The notes under the pieces: generated by a model
The model's database searches: none
The model's input: the letters and a program-made list of their open reading frames with translations, nothing else
Told to the model about the DNA's origin: nothing
Shown: positions 54,543 to 62,608 of the stretch, piece by piece
Position numbering within the stretch: the stretch's first letter is position 1
Layout of the letters: each line of letters opens with the position of its first letter
Made by a program: the position numbers and the translations under genes
Assembly (NCBI GenBank): GCA_047602475.1
Contig: JASGHE010000002.1
Span: forward strand, 1-64,000
Source: JAEUIE01 sp047602475
GTDB taxonomy: Bacteria > Planctomycetota > Planctomycetia > Gemmatales > HRBIN36
DNA: 64,000 nucleotides
Direction: 5' to 3'

Positions 54543-55748
54543 TTACTTCTCTTCCCCCATCAACGCCTCCAGCACCTTCATCCCGATCTTGTCGACTTCG
54601 CCCTGTAGATTGGAACGATTACTGAGGACAACCACACCCAGCGAGGGACTCTTGCTGAACCCGGCAAAGCTGGAGAAGCCGCCGGTGCCGCCGTTATGCC
54701 ACCAGATGCGCTTCTTGTTGATCTCCGCGATGATCCAGGCCAGGCCGATCTGCATCTTGGCGTTCATCTCGTATTGCGGAGCCAGTGCCACCTCAAAGGC
54801 CAGCGCTGGTGGCGTCTTCTTCGTTCGGCCCATCGCCGCTTCCAGATAGACCAGCATATCAGCAGCGGTCGAGCGAACCGCACCGGCGGGTCCGATCGTA
54901 TCCAGGAACTCCCAGTGTGGCGAAGGCTTGCCATCCTGAGCGAAGCCATCAACGAACCGTGCCTTGTCTGCCTCGGGCACATGAATCGAGCTGCTCTTCA
55001 TGCCCAATGGGGTGAATAATCTCTCCTGAAGCAGGGTCTCGTAGTTCTTCTTGTACTTCTGAGTCAGGGCGTAGCCCAGCAGCCCCATACCGTAGTTGCT
55101 GTAACTGACGTTCGGCTTGGGGCTCTCCTTCGGCTTGGTGTTCGACAGGCTCTTCTTGAGATCGTCTTCGTTGTAGTCGCCGTAAGGATTCGCCATCAAC
55201 TTGCTGTTGGCCAGCAGCTTCGATTCCAGTCCCACCGGAGACCGGGGGAACCCGGAAGTATGGGTCGCCAGGTCTTCGACGGTGATCTCTTTGTTCCCCC
55301 GTTTGGGAACAGTCATGCCCGCTGGTAGATAAGACTGCACCGGGTCGTCGAGCTTGGCTTCGAGCCGCTGGATGGCATCTGCCAGTAGAAAAGCCGTCAT
55401 CGTCTTGGTGATGGAGCCGATCTCGAAGATGGTGTTCTCATCGAGCTTCTCCAGCGAACCGGGCTTCTCGCCCATGGTGAAGAAGTGCTTTTTCCCCTCT
55501 CGATCAATCACGCCGATCACGAGGGCATTCAGCTTCTTCGCTTCAATCAAAGGCAACGCCTGCTTCTCCGCAGCCATCTGCCAGGCCTGCTTGTCACCAG
55601 CCCGCAGCGCTAGCAAGGGAATGCCTGGCGATGACTTGGCGTCCCTTGCTAGCGCAGCGGGCTGGTATTCTGGCTCCTGGCTTCTAATCTCAGCAACCAA
55701 CATCGCACACAACGCCAGTATCATCCCGCTGCCAAGTACCTTCTTCAT
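54543..55748 (-). CDS. AmpC-like serine hydrolase with repeat-derived N-terminal segment
   Basis: Signal peptide MKKVLGSGMILALCAMLVAE. Beta-lactamase-fold motifs: SxxK in EIGSITKTMTAFLLADAI, YxN in VSYSNYGMGLLGYALTQ, HxG in IWWHNGGTGGFSSFAGF. 401 residues, close to class C enzymes and esterases, penicillin-binding-like; actual substrate unknown. Residues 28-51 (YQPAALARDAKSSPGIPLLA then LRAG) come from an inverted repeat (55,596-55,620 and 55,642-55,666) and are not part of the fold. Confidence 0.88.
   Translation of the reverse strand: MKKVLGSGMILALCAMLVAEIRSQEPEYQPAALARDAKSSPGIPLLALRAGDKQAWQMAAEKQALPLIEAKKLNALVIGVIDREGKKHFFTMGEKPGSLEKLDENTIFEIGSITKTMTAFLLADAIQRLEAKLDDPVQSYLPAGMTVPKRGNKEITVEDLATHTSGFPRSPVGLESKLLANSKLMANPYGDYNEDDLKKSLSNTKPKESPKPNVSYSNYGMGLLGYALTQKYKKNYETLLQERLFTPLGMKSSSIHVPEADKARFVDGFAQDGKPSPHWEFLDTIGPAGAVRSTAADMLVYLEAAMGRTKKTPPALAFEVALAPQYEMNAKMQIGLAWIIAEINKKRIWWHNGGTGGFSSFAGFSKSPSLGVVVLSNRSNLQGEVDKIGMKVLEALMGEEK
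55596..55666. repeat. GCGCTAGC inverted repeat inside the serine hydrolase gene
   Basis: ACCAGCCCGCAGCGCTAGCA (then AGGGA) at 55,596-55,620 pairs with TCCCTTGCTAGCGCAGCGGG (then CTGGT) at 55,642-55,666, one mismatch in 25. A relative with a different inner sequence lies at 61,132-61,204. Confidence 0.88.
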
Positions 55749-55826
55749 GGTCTGCCTCTCCGAATCTTGCTAAGATGAAGTTGTATTCTATGACTCACTA
55801 CTTGATCTACCTCCAGGGAGTTTCCC

Positions 55827-56441
55827 ATGAAGTTCGAATTGCCCAAACTCACCTACCCTACCGGTGCCCTGGCCCCCGTCATCAGCCAGGAAACCATGGA
55901 ACTCCATCATGGCAAGCATCACGCAGCCTATGTGACCAACCTCAATGCCGCTGTTGAGAAGCACGCCAGCCTCGCCAACAAAACAGTGGAAGAGTTACTC
56001 AAAGACACCAAAGCCCTCCCCGACGATGTCCGCCAGGCGATCATCAACAACGGCGGTGGTCACTACAACCACAGCCTCTTCTGGGAAATCATGGCTCCGG
56101 GTGGCAGCAAGGAACCGGTCGGCGCTCTCAAGGACGCCATCGCTGCCATGGGTGGCCCCGACAAGCTCAAGGAACAGATCAACGACTTCGGCATGAAACG
56201 CTTCGGCTCCGGCTGGTCCTGGCTCGTCCTCGATGGCGGCCATCTCAAGGTGATCAGCAGTGCCAATCAGGATTGCCCGCTGATGACCAATCAGTTCCCT
56301 GTGCTGGGTGTGGATGTGTGGGAACATGCCTACTACGTCGACTACCGCAACCGCCGGGCCGACTACCTCAAGGAATGGTGGAAGGTCGTCAATTGGGATG
56401 TCGTCGGCCAGCGCTACGATGCCGGCCTCAAGGCGAAGTAG
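55827..56441 (+). CDS. Superoxide dismutase, Fe/Mn family
   Basis: 204 residues, MKFELPKLTYPTGALAPVIS. Metal ligands: His27 in MELHHGKHHAAYV, His in GGGHYNHSLFWEIMAP, Asp and His in VLGVDVWEHAYYVDYRNRR. The ANQDCPLM stretch favours manganese. It dismutates superoxide in the cytoplasm or periplasm; no signal peptide is seen. Followed by repeats, no operon partners. Confidence 0.95.
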   Translation: MKFELPKLTYPTGALAPVISQETMELHHGKHHAAYVTNLNAAVEKHASLANKTVEELLKDTKALPDDVRQAIINNGGGHYNHSLFWEIMAPGGSKEPVGALKDAIAAMGGPDKLKEQINDFGMKRFGSGWSWLVLDGGHLKVISSANQDCPLMTNQFPVLGVDVWEHAYYVDYRNRRADYLKEWWKVVNWDVVGQRYDAGLKAK

Positions 56442-56640
56442 TGTCTTCTCCCCTCTCCCCTGGAGGGAGAGGGGTTGGGGGTGAGGGGGAGGAACGTGCA
56501 ACACCTCCGTCACCAGGTAGATAGATAGAGAGCCGTGGCAGGGGTCAATGGTACTCCATTGCCCCCTGCGAATTGGCGAAAATGTTTGCACCTCACGCAG
56601 GGGGCAGATGAGTACATCTGACCCCTGCCACGGTTTTCAA
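56440..56640. repeat. CTCTCCC repeat and TACT-loop hairpin pair (family A), copy 2
   Basis: 56,444-56,490: CTCCCCTCTCCCCTGGAGGG then AGAGGGGTTGGGGGTGAGGG. 56,534-56,636: left inner stem CAATGG (56,546-56,551), TACT, CCATTG (56,556-56,561) in GGCAGGGGT...CCCCCTGC; right unit has CAGATG-AGTA-CATCTG in GCAGGGGG...CCCCTGCC. Confidence 0.86.
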
Positions 56641-56791
56641 CGCTCCTAACCTTGCCCCATCCGTACAGTTTCCCAACCCATATCGAGCATTCCCTGTCAA
56701 TAATGGTTCCGAGCCTCGCCGAAATTCCCGGTTCCACTTATAGTGAACGTATCGTATTTGCGGACGGATTGCCTGCACGGAGTGGCGTTTC

Positions 56792-57145
56792 ATGACGGAT
56801 CAACGATCGCGCTGGGTTCCTCAGCCGTTCGGTCCAGGATGGCTCAGGGAATGGCTCAAACGCCATCAGCACCCGATCAGCTTTGTGCTGCATCTGGTCG
56901 GCATCCCGATGACCATCTGTGCCCTGCTCCCTCTGCTGTTTGATATCACCTCCTTCACCATGTGGTGCTACGCCGCTGTCCTGTTCCTGGTCGGGTATGG
57001 TCTCCAGTTCCTTGGCCACGCCATTGAGGGCAACGATGCTGGCGAAACGATTCTTGTGAAAAAGTGGCTGGGCAAGCCCTATGTGGCAGTCGCCCCGCGC
57101 TGGGAAGATACCCCCGCCGCTACGTCACCCACGACTCATTCGTAA
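56792..57145 (+). CDS. Mpo1-like/DUF962 membrane protein
   Basis: 117 residues. WLKRHQHPISFVLHLVGIPM and FLVGYGLQFLGHAIEGNDAG carry the HPxSxxLHxxGxP and QFxGHxxxE motifs of the family. Two or three transmembrane helices (IPMTICALLPLLFDI, MWCYAAVLFLVGYGLQFL). Yeast Mpo1 is an Fe-dependent dioxygenase that shortens 2-hydroxy fatty acids; the bacterial role is unknown. ATG at 56,792 preferred over the earlier 56,743 frame. Confidence 0.82.
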   Translation: MTDQRSRWVPQPFGPGWLREWLKRHQHPISFVLHLVGIPMTICALLPLLFDITSFTMWCYAAVLFLVGYGLQFLGHAIEGNDAGETILVKKWLGKPYVAVAPRWEDTPAATSPTTHS

Positions 57146-57157
57146 CTATTTGCTCTA

Positions 57158-57270
57158 AACCGTGGCAGGAGTCAGTTGTACTCAACTGCCCCCTGCTTCG
57201 TTACAACAGTTGTTGCTGCGCTAGGGTACGGTCTCCCGACCGTACCCTTTCCGCTTGCTTGAGCGGTTTG
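57158..57270. repeat. Family A half unit followed by a GGTCTCC hairpin
   Basis: CAGTTG (57,173-57,178), TACT, CAACTG (57,183-57,188) in GGCAGGAGT...CCCCCTGC without a right partner, then GGGTACGGTC-TCCC-GACCGTACCC (57,225-57,248), a perfect 10-bp stem. Both repeat families occur side by side here. Confidence 0.85.
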
Positions 57271-57312
57271 GCATGCCCATAATAATGTCTGTTAGCGCGT
57301 AGGTCGCAAACC

Positions 57313-57498
57313 ATGCCTGACCCAATCGTACTTCTGGTTATTATTTTCCATGCATGGGATGCGATGAGCTTTGCTTGGCTTTGGTGGAATGGTACTAACA
57401 ACAGAATGAAAGCTCCCGTTGAAATAGATACATCAGAAGACAAAGGAGAATCGTCACCTCAGATTCGCAGACTCTCATTCCAAACTGACCTGCGCTAA
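57313..57498 (+). CDS. Possible small membrane protein
   Basis: 61 residues: MPDPIVLLVIIFHAWDAMSF with one hydrophobic helix and a polar tail ending in repeat-derived residues QTDLR. No family recognised. Could be a chance open frame between repeats. Confidence 0.35.
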   Translation: MPDPIVLLVIIFHAWDAMSFAWLWWNGTNNRMKAPVEIDTSEDKGESSPQIRRLSFQTDLR

Positions 57499-57600
57499 GG
57501 TACGCTCTCCCGACCATAACCTTTCCAACGACCGAAGGTCCCTGCGCTAGGGTACGGTCTCCTGACCGTACCCTTTCCGCCGACCGAAGGTCTCCCACTT
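57490..57600. repeat. GGTCTCC repeats upstream of the MFS gene
   Basis: A decayed copy CTAAGGTACGCTCTCCCGAC (57,495) and an intact one, GGTACGGTCTCCTGACCGTACC (57,551-57,572), plus half units CGACCGAAGGTC at 57,528 and 57,581. The rest up to 57,696 holds no gene. Confidence 0.85.
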
Positions 57601-57696
57601 TGGCGTCCCCCCACCCTGCACTATCATCCCCAACTATCCACTGGAACTCCAGCCCCCGCTATGGTAGGGTATCCCCTCCCACCTTGAGACCTCTTC

Positions 57697-59070
57697 ATGG
57701 CTGATGCTCTTCCGACCACGCCCTGGTGGCGTGAGATGACACGGTATCACTGGTTCGTCTTCATCGTCGCCGCCGTCGGCTGGCTCGCTGATTGCATGGA
57801 TCAGCAGCTCTTCGTCCTCACCCGCGATGATGCCCTCTCTGAACTCATGGGCTTACCCGCCAGTGATGATGCCGTTCGCAAGGCTGGCGGAACAGCTACC
57901 GCTATCTTCCTCATGGGGTGGGCCATCGGCGGACTGGTCTTCGGTGTGATGGGCGATCGGGTCGGTCGCGTCCGCACCATGCTCATGACCATCGTCCTCT
58001 ACTCGGTCTTCACCGGCATCTCCATCTTCGCTACCGGCTTCTGGGATTACTCGTTCTACCGCTTCCTCACCGGCCTTGGCGTCGGCGGTGAGTTCGCCGT
58101 CGGTGTCGCTCTGGTTGCTGAGGTCATGCCCAGTCGCGCCCGTCCCTACACCCTCGGCTTGCTTCAAGCCTTCTCTGCCATCGGCAACTGTCTCGCTGCC
58201 CTCATCTATATCGGGTTGGGCATGCTCGAAATGAATGGCAGCTTGAAAGGGCTGACGCTACTCGGCCTGCCTTTAACTGGCTGGCGCATCGCCTTCCTCA
58301 TCGGCACCATTCCCGCCGCCGTCGCCCTCCTCGTTCGACGCAAGCTGAAAGAACCAGAGCGCTGGGTCGAAGCCAAGGGTCAGAAGCGAGGTTCCTACTC
58401 CGAGCTGTTTGGCGATGCCCGCTGGAGGCGTCATGCCATCCTCGGCCTGGGCCTGGGTTTCGCCGCCGTCGTCGGTCTCTGGGGTATCGGCTTCTTCGGC
58501 GTGCAACTCGCCAAGACGGTGTTCAACGAGAACTTCAAGGCTGCCGGCATGTCAGGTAACGAACTGGCGGGCAACGTCAAAATCTGGGGCGGCCTCTATT
58601 CCTTCTTCCTGAACCTCGGTGCCGGCTTTGGCATGATCTACTTCGGCTACCTCGCTCAAGCCTTGAGTCGCCGCATGGCCTTCTTCCTCTCGTTCCTCGC
58701 CGCCATGGTCGCTACCGCCTCAACCTTTTGGATGTTCAACGATGCCAGCATGGTGTTCTGGCTGACGCCGATCATGGGTTTTTGTCTGCTCTCCCTCTTT
58801 GCCGGCCTGGCGATCTACCTGCCGGAACTCTTCCCCACCCGTCTCCGCAGCACCGGCGTCAGCTTCTGCTATAACGTCGGCCGCTTCGTCGCCGCCTGGG
58901 GGCCCTACACGTTTGGCTTCCTCACTGGCAGCGTCTTCTCCGAAGCTCACGGGTACGGCAAAGTCGAAGGCTTGCGCTACGCCGGCGTCGTGATGTGCAG
59001 CATCTTCCTCATCGGCATCGCTGTGCTCCCCTTCGCCCCGGAGACCAAAGGCAAGCCGCTACCGGAGTGA
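57697..59070 (+). CDS. Major facilitator superfamily transporter
   Basis: 457 residues, twelve predicted transmembrane helices. Motif A is FGVMGDRVGRVRTMLMTI between helices 2 and 3; RFLTGLGVGGEFAVGVALVA and AEVMPSRARPYTLGLLQAFS are typical of the metabolite:H+ symporter group (sialate/shikimate-type). The C-terminal half has YLPELFPTRLRSTGVSFCYN. Substrate unknown. It stands alone before a pair of repeats. Confidence 0.9.
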   Translation: MADALPTTPWWREMTRYHWFVFIVAAVGWLADCMDQQLFVLTRDDALSELMGLPASDDAVRKAGGTATAIFLMGWAIGGLVFGVMGDRVGRVRTMLMTIVLYSVFTGISIFATGFWDYSFYRFLTGLGVGGEFAVGVALVAEVMPSRARPYTLGLLQAFSAIGNCLAALIYIGLGMLEMNGSLKGLTLLGLPLTGWRIAFLIGTIPAAVALLVRRKLKEPERWVEAKGQKRGSYSELFGDARWRRHAILGLGLGFAAVVGLWGIGFFGVQLAKTVFNENFKAAGMSGNELAGNVKIWGGLYSFFLNLGAGFGMIYFGYLAQALSRRMAFFLSFLAAMVATASTFWMFNDASMVFWLTPIMGFCLLSLFAGLAIYLPELFPTRLRSTGVSFCYNVGRFVAAWGPYTFGFLTGSVFSEAHGYGKVEGLRYAGVVMCSIFLIGIAVLPFAPETKGKPLPE

Positions 59071-59074
59071 CGTC

Positions 59075-59222
59075 TATTCTCTCCCCCTTTCCAAGGGGGA
59101 GCCGGAGGGGGTAAGCCCGTGGCAGGGGTCAACGGTACTCCGTTGCCCCCTGCTGAATGTTCAGAGATTCCTGGATGATTCGCAGGGGGCACGATGAATA
59201 CATCGTGACCCCTGCCACGGCT
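59075..59222. repeat. CCCCTTTCCAAGGGG unit and TACT-loop hairpin pair (family A), copy 3
   Basis: CTCCCCCTTTCCAAGGGGGA at 59,081. Left unit CAACGG (59,130-59,135), TACT, CCGTTG (59,140-59,145); right unit CACGATG (59,190-59,196), AATA, CATCGTG (59,201-59,207), in the constant arms. It lies between convergent MFS and glycosyltransferase genes. Confidence 0.87.
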
Positions 59223-59228
59223 TGCTGG

Positions 59229-61091
59229 TTATTCTAAAGTTCCTACTCGAACCCGACACAGCACCAGCATCTCCCCCTGCGCATCGAGCAGCCGTTGTTC
59301 GTGTTCGACAGGAAGTGAAAACACCGCTCGTTCCGCCTCCGTCAATACACACCAGTTCACCCCCTGAGTGGGCAACTGATCCCACGCCGAAATCCGCCGC
59401 ACCGCCCGCCCATAATTGAACATCAGGCACTCATCCTTAACCTTGCTCAAATAGAGTGTCGCCTCGGTGGGAACAAACTCCTGCATGATCTTCGCCTGTT
59501 CGGCCAGGCTGGGCCGCTTGGCAAACCGCGCCGGGATGATGATTTCGACATAGACGACTTTCACCACGCACCAGATGAGAAAAAAGCCGAGCATGAGCCT
59601 GTAGCGGGACTCGCGGAGAGTTCCGACGAGAGGCGGATCGGAAGTCTGGCGACTTCCGCTACCATGTTCACGAATGAGTCGCATGGCTGCCAACGCCCCC
59701 AGCAGCGTCCATGCCGGGATCAGCGAGAAACTCTGGCGGATGTTGTGATCAGGGAAGATAGTCATCATCAAGGTGCCTAAGATGGCCCAGCACCAGAGCG
59801 AGTCGCCGAGGTACCTACGGGATTGCTGCATTGTCGTGGCAGGGGTCAACGGTACTCCGTTGCCCCCTGCGAAAGGTGCAGCACTATCCCAGATTGCAGG
59901 GGGCAGTTGAGTACAACTGACCCCTGCCACCACTCCTTGTACGTCTAAACCCGTGCCACACTCCGTTGGTACTCCAACGGGGTGTGCCTCAGTCGCTAGT
60001 CTTCCTCTCCATAATCCAAAAAGAGCAAACGCCGACCAAGGCAACGCCAACCCCAACACTTTGAAGGGATGCACCAACGTCTCCAGCCACAAATGCTGGC
60101 TCGTGCTCTGCCCATGAATCACCCGTGGCGCCCCCTCTTTCCACAACATATTGAGGACATTCGACCAGCCCAGTTCAAACACCACCGCCCCGAGCCAGCA
60201 CCAGACGAGCGCCACCCCGATCAGTGCCGCCAGCAAATGATGCCAATGGAACAGCCGCCAAAGTTGCCGATGCCAGGCGAGCATCGGAATGACCATGACG
60301 TAGAAGAACAGAAACCCCATCCACTTGGTCAGCACCCCACCCGCGACACAGACGAGCGCAGCGATCCACCAGCCGAGGCACCTACGGGATAAACCCGTAG
60401 GCTCTTGGACGCACTCCATCACCCTCAAAAAACAAGCCCACGCCCCCAGCACCCACATCACCAGCAGCGTATCAATCTCCGAACTCGATGCCTTCTCCAG
60501 CCAGAGCAGACTCATGGGCAATGCCATCGCACAGAGCAGTGCGGTCAACGAATCACGATACCTTCTCACCGTGAAATAAACGATCAACACCGCCGCCATC
60601 CCCGCCAGAGCCGCAGGTAATCTCGATGACCATGTGGTCACTTCCCCAAACACCATCCCCGTCGCTGCAATCGCCCAATAGAACATCGGCGGCTTCGTCA
60701 GGATCGGCTCCCCATACAGCCGAGGCACGACCCAATCGCCAGTACGATACATCTCTTTCCCAATGATCGCCCGCAATCCTTCCGTCCGATACAGATCACC
60801 CTGATGGATGCCATAGAAAAAGAGGAGCAACGACCAGACGATCAACAGAGGTAGCTGAAGTCGCTGTTGTGACCGGTCTCCTAACCTGCGCTGTGGCCGG
60901 TCTCCTGACCGTGCCACTTCGGCGCTGTGGCCGGTCTCCTGACCGTGCCACTTCTCGCTCGACCGCAGGTCTCCTTGATCTTCAGGAGACCTTCGGTCAA
61001 ACCCGGTGGCAAGGTCAGGAGACCTTGCCACAGCGCGTGTTCTCCCAACGTCAGCTACCGGCTCACCCGCAATCTCCCAAGAAATCGACAT
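59229..61091 (-). CDS. GT39/ArnT-like membrane glycosyltransferase with two in-frame repeat insertions
   Basis: 620 residues. After the tail, LPLLIVWSLLLFFYGIHQGD is the first helix, then the family loop LYRTEGLRAIIGKEMYRTGD, WVVPRLYGEPILTKPPMFYW with the ExxR/GEP-KPP features of lipid-linked sugar transferases, and about ten further helices. Residues 21-73 (ARSPDLATGFDRRSPEDQGD and KWHGQETGHSAEVARSGDRP) are encoded by GGTCTCC palindromes; residues 366-418 (CGTGLDVQGVVAGVSCTQLP, FAGGNGVPLTPATT) by family A hairpins. Such enzymes move sugars from polyprenyl phosphate to lipids or proteins. C-terminal soluble domain ends VLCRVRVGTLE. Confidence 0.85.
   Translation of the reverse strand: MSISWEIAGEPVADVGRTRAVARSPDLATGFDRRSPEDQGDLRSSEKWHGQETGHSAEVARSGDRPQRRLGDRSQQRLQLPLLIVWSLLLFFYGIHQGDLYRTEGLRAIIGKEMYRTGDWVVPRLYGEPILTKPPMFYWAIAATGMVFGEVTTWSSRLPAALAGMAAVLIVYFTVRRYRDSLTALLCAMALPMSLLWLEKASSSEIDTLLVMWVLGAWACFLRVMECVQEPTGLSRRCLGWWIAALVCVAGGVLTKWMGFLFFYVMVIPMLAWHRQLWRLFHWHHLLAALIGVALVWCWLGAVVFELGWSNVLNMLWKEGAPRVIHGQSTSQHLWLETLVHPFKVLGLALPWSAFALFGLWRGRLATEAHPVGVPTECGTGLDVQGVVAGVSCTQLPPAIWDSAAPFAGGNGVPLTPATTMQQSRRYLGDSLWCWAILGTLMMTIFPDHNIRQSFSLIPAWTLLGALAAMRLIREHGSGSRQTSDPPLVGTLRESRYRLMLGFFLIWCVVKVVYVEIIIPARFAKRPSLAEQAKIMQEFVPTEATLYLSKVKDECLMFNYGRAVRRISAWDQLPTQGVNWCVLTEAERAVFSLPVEHEQRLLDAQGEMLVLCRVRVGTLE
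59835..59996. repeat. TACT-loop hairpins (family A and relative) inside the glycosyltransferase gene
   Basis: Left unit CAACGG (59,847-59,852), TACT, CCGTTG; right unit CAGTTG (59,904-59,909), AGTA, CAACTG. A third hairpin CGTTGG (59,964-59,969), TACT, CCAACG lies within GTGCCACACTC...GGGGTGTGCC. The glycosyltransferase frame stays open through all three. Confidence 0.87.
60873..61030. repeat. Cluster of four GGTCTCC palindromes in the glycosyltransferase 5' coding region
   Basis: Cores at 60,875-60,886 (GGTCTCCTAACC), 60,899-60,910, 60,933-60,944 (GGTCTCCTGACC) and 61,013-61,024 (inverted). Arms TGTGGCC...GTGCCAC show a longer palindrome. All lie in frame between the start codon and first transmembrane helix. 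Confidence 0.87.
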
Positions 61092-61131
61092 AGCATCCTT
61101 GCCATCTGCCTGCGTTCATGTTGAACTAGGT

Positions 61132-61204
61132 TACCAGCCCGAAGCGCTAGCGAGGGAACGTCTCGCAATCGCAGGTATACCCTCGCTAGCGCTTCGGGCT
61201 GGTA
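61132..61204. repeat. Perfect 25-bp GCGCTAGC inverted repeat upstream of the M24 peptidase
   Basis: TACCAGCCCGAAGCGCTAGC (then GAGGG) at 61,132-61,156 and CCCTCGCTAGCGCTTCGGGC (then TGGTA) at 61,180-61,204. In the plus frame it spells GYQPEALARERLAIAGIPSL, matching the serine hydrolase insert; the frame continues into the peptidase start. Confidence 0.9.
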
Positions 61205-61251
61205 TAGCCAAGATCGTACCCCAACCCCCCATTTCCGAGAAGACCGGTTCC

Positions 61252-62389
61252 ATGATGCTCACCCCCACCGGCTGCCAGCAACGCCGCCAGCGACTCCTCG
61301 CCGCCCTCCCCAAGGAAACCGAGATGGTGCTGATCTACGATCCGCAACATCTCTTCTACTTCGCCAACTACGTCCACTCGCCCTTCGTCTTCCGCAGCAA
61401 CGACGCCGGCGCGGTCTTAGTGATCGACGACAGCGGCAAAGCGACACTGATCGCCGACAGCATGGTGAAGAACTTCTGCGATCAGGCCCATGTCGATGAA
61501 GTGGTTGCCCCGACCTGGTACGATGGCAAACACTCCGCCCCACACCGGGAAGCCCTGCTCGTCATTAGCGTTCTCAACTACATGAAGAACGTCTCAGCCA
61601 AGCGGATCGGCATCGAACTCTCCCAGGTGCCGGCTGGCATCTTGCTGGGCCTCTCCCGAGAGAAGCAGCTTTTCTCCATCGATCCAGTGATGCCCGGCAT
61701 CAAACGGAGCAAGTTTCCTGACGAGGTCGATCTCCTCAAACGCTCCATGCGCCGGCGAAGCGGGAATGGCTGCCGGGCTGAAGAACATCAAGCCCGGCAT
61801 GAGCGAATTGGAAATCTTCTTCCTCGTCCAGAACGCAGCGATGGCTGCCAGCGGCGGGCAGGCCCAGGTCTATGGCGACTTCGTCACCGGGCCACGCACC
61901 GAAGAGATCGGCGGCCCGCCGTCAGATCGAAAGGTGCAGGCTGGCGAACTGGTGCTGCTCGACTTCTCCACCATCATCGGCCAGTACCGGGCAGACTTCG
62001 CCAACACCCACATCTGTGCCGGCAAACCCAGCGACAGACAAAAAGACATGTACCTCGCCTGCATGGAAGCCATTGCCGCTGGTGAAAAGAAACTCAAAGC
62101 CGGTGTTTTAGCCAAAGATGTCGATCGTGCCGTTCGTTCAGTCTTTGAAACCAAACATCTGAACGAACATTTCCCCCATCACGTAGGTCATGGTATCGGC
62201 CTGGGTCACCCCGAACCCCCGTTCCTGGTACCCGAAAGTAACGACACCCTCGTCGCCGGCGATGTCATCACCCTCGAACCGGGCCTCTACATCAAAGGCA
62301 CCGGCGGCATGCGATTCGAAAGAAACTACCTCATCACCGCTACGGGGTATGAGCTGCTTTCAAATCACAAGTTGACCCTGGAGGCGTAG
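61252..62389 (+). CDS. M24-family metallopeptidase (Xaa-Pro aminopeptidase-like), one frameshift
   Basis: Start MMLTPTGCQQRRQRLLAALP. N-terminal creatinase-like domain: MVLIYDPQHLFYFANYVHSP. After a shift near 61,755 the catalytic domain continues: MAAGLKNIKPGMSELEIFFL, VLLDFSTIIGQYRADFANTH (metal Asp pair), HHVGHGIGLGHPEPP (metal His), ITLEPGLYIKGTGGMRFERN (metal Glu pair). It removes N-terminal residues next to proline. About 378 residues. The upstream open frame from 61,006 is repeat DNA and probably not translated. Confidence 0.87.
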
Positions 62390-62399
62390 AAAAGTGGAT

Positions 62400-62592
62400 T
62401 GTAGCAGGTCTTTCTCCCCTCTCCCTCCTGGGGAGAGGGGCCGGGGGTGAGGGGTTTCTAGATCGCCCTTCCGGTTGAAAACGAAGATACTGTCAACTCA
62501 AAGAACACGCCTCAGAAAAAGACAAAAGGGGTGAACTCGATTGAGGTTCCCCCTCACCCCTCACCCCTCACCCCTAACCCCTCTCTCCGTTG
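62400..62592. repeat. CTCTCCC/GGGGTGAGGGG repeats
   Basis: 62,412-62,452: CTCCCCTCTCCCTCCTGGGG then AGAGGGGCCGGGGGTGAGGG. 62,548-62,592: CCCCTCACCCCTCACCCCTC repeated, ending CTCTCTCCGTTGGGGAGACG. The two are inverted relative to each other. No gene. Confidence 0.75.
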
Positions 62593-62608
62593 GGGAGACG
62601 GGAACCAG

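Noticed and set aside
61006..61251. N-terminal extension of the M24 peptidase from 61,006
   Set aside because: The stretch is made of GGTCTCC and GCGCTAGC repeats; MMLTPTG matches the normal start of the family. It is listed only as a repeat finding.
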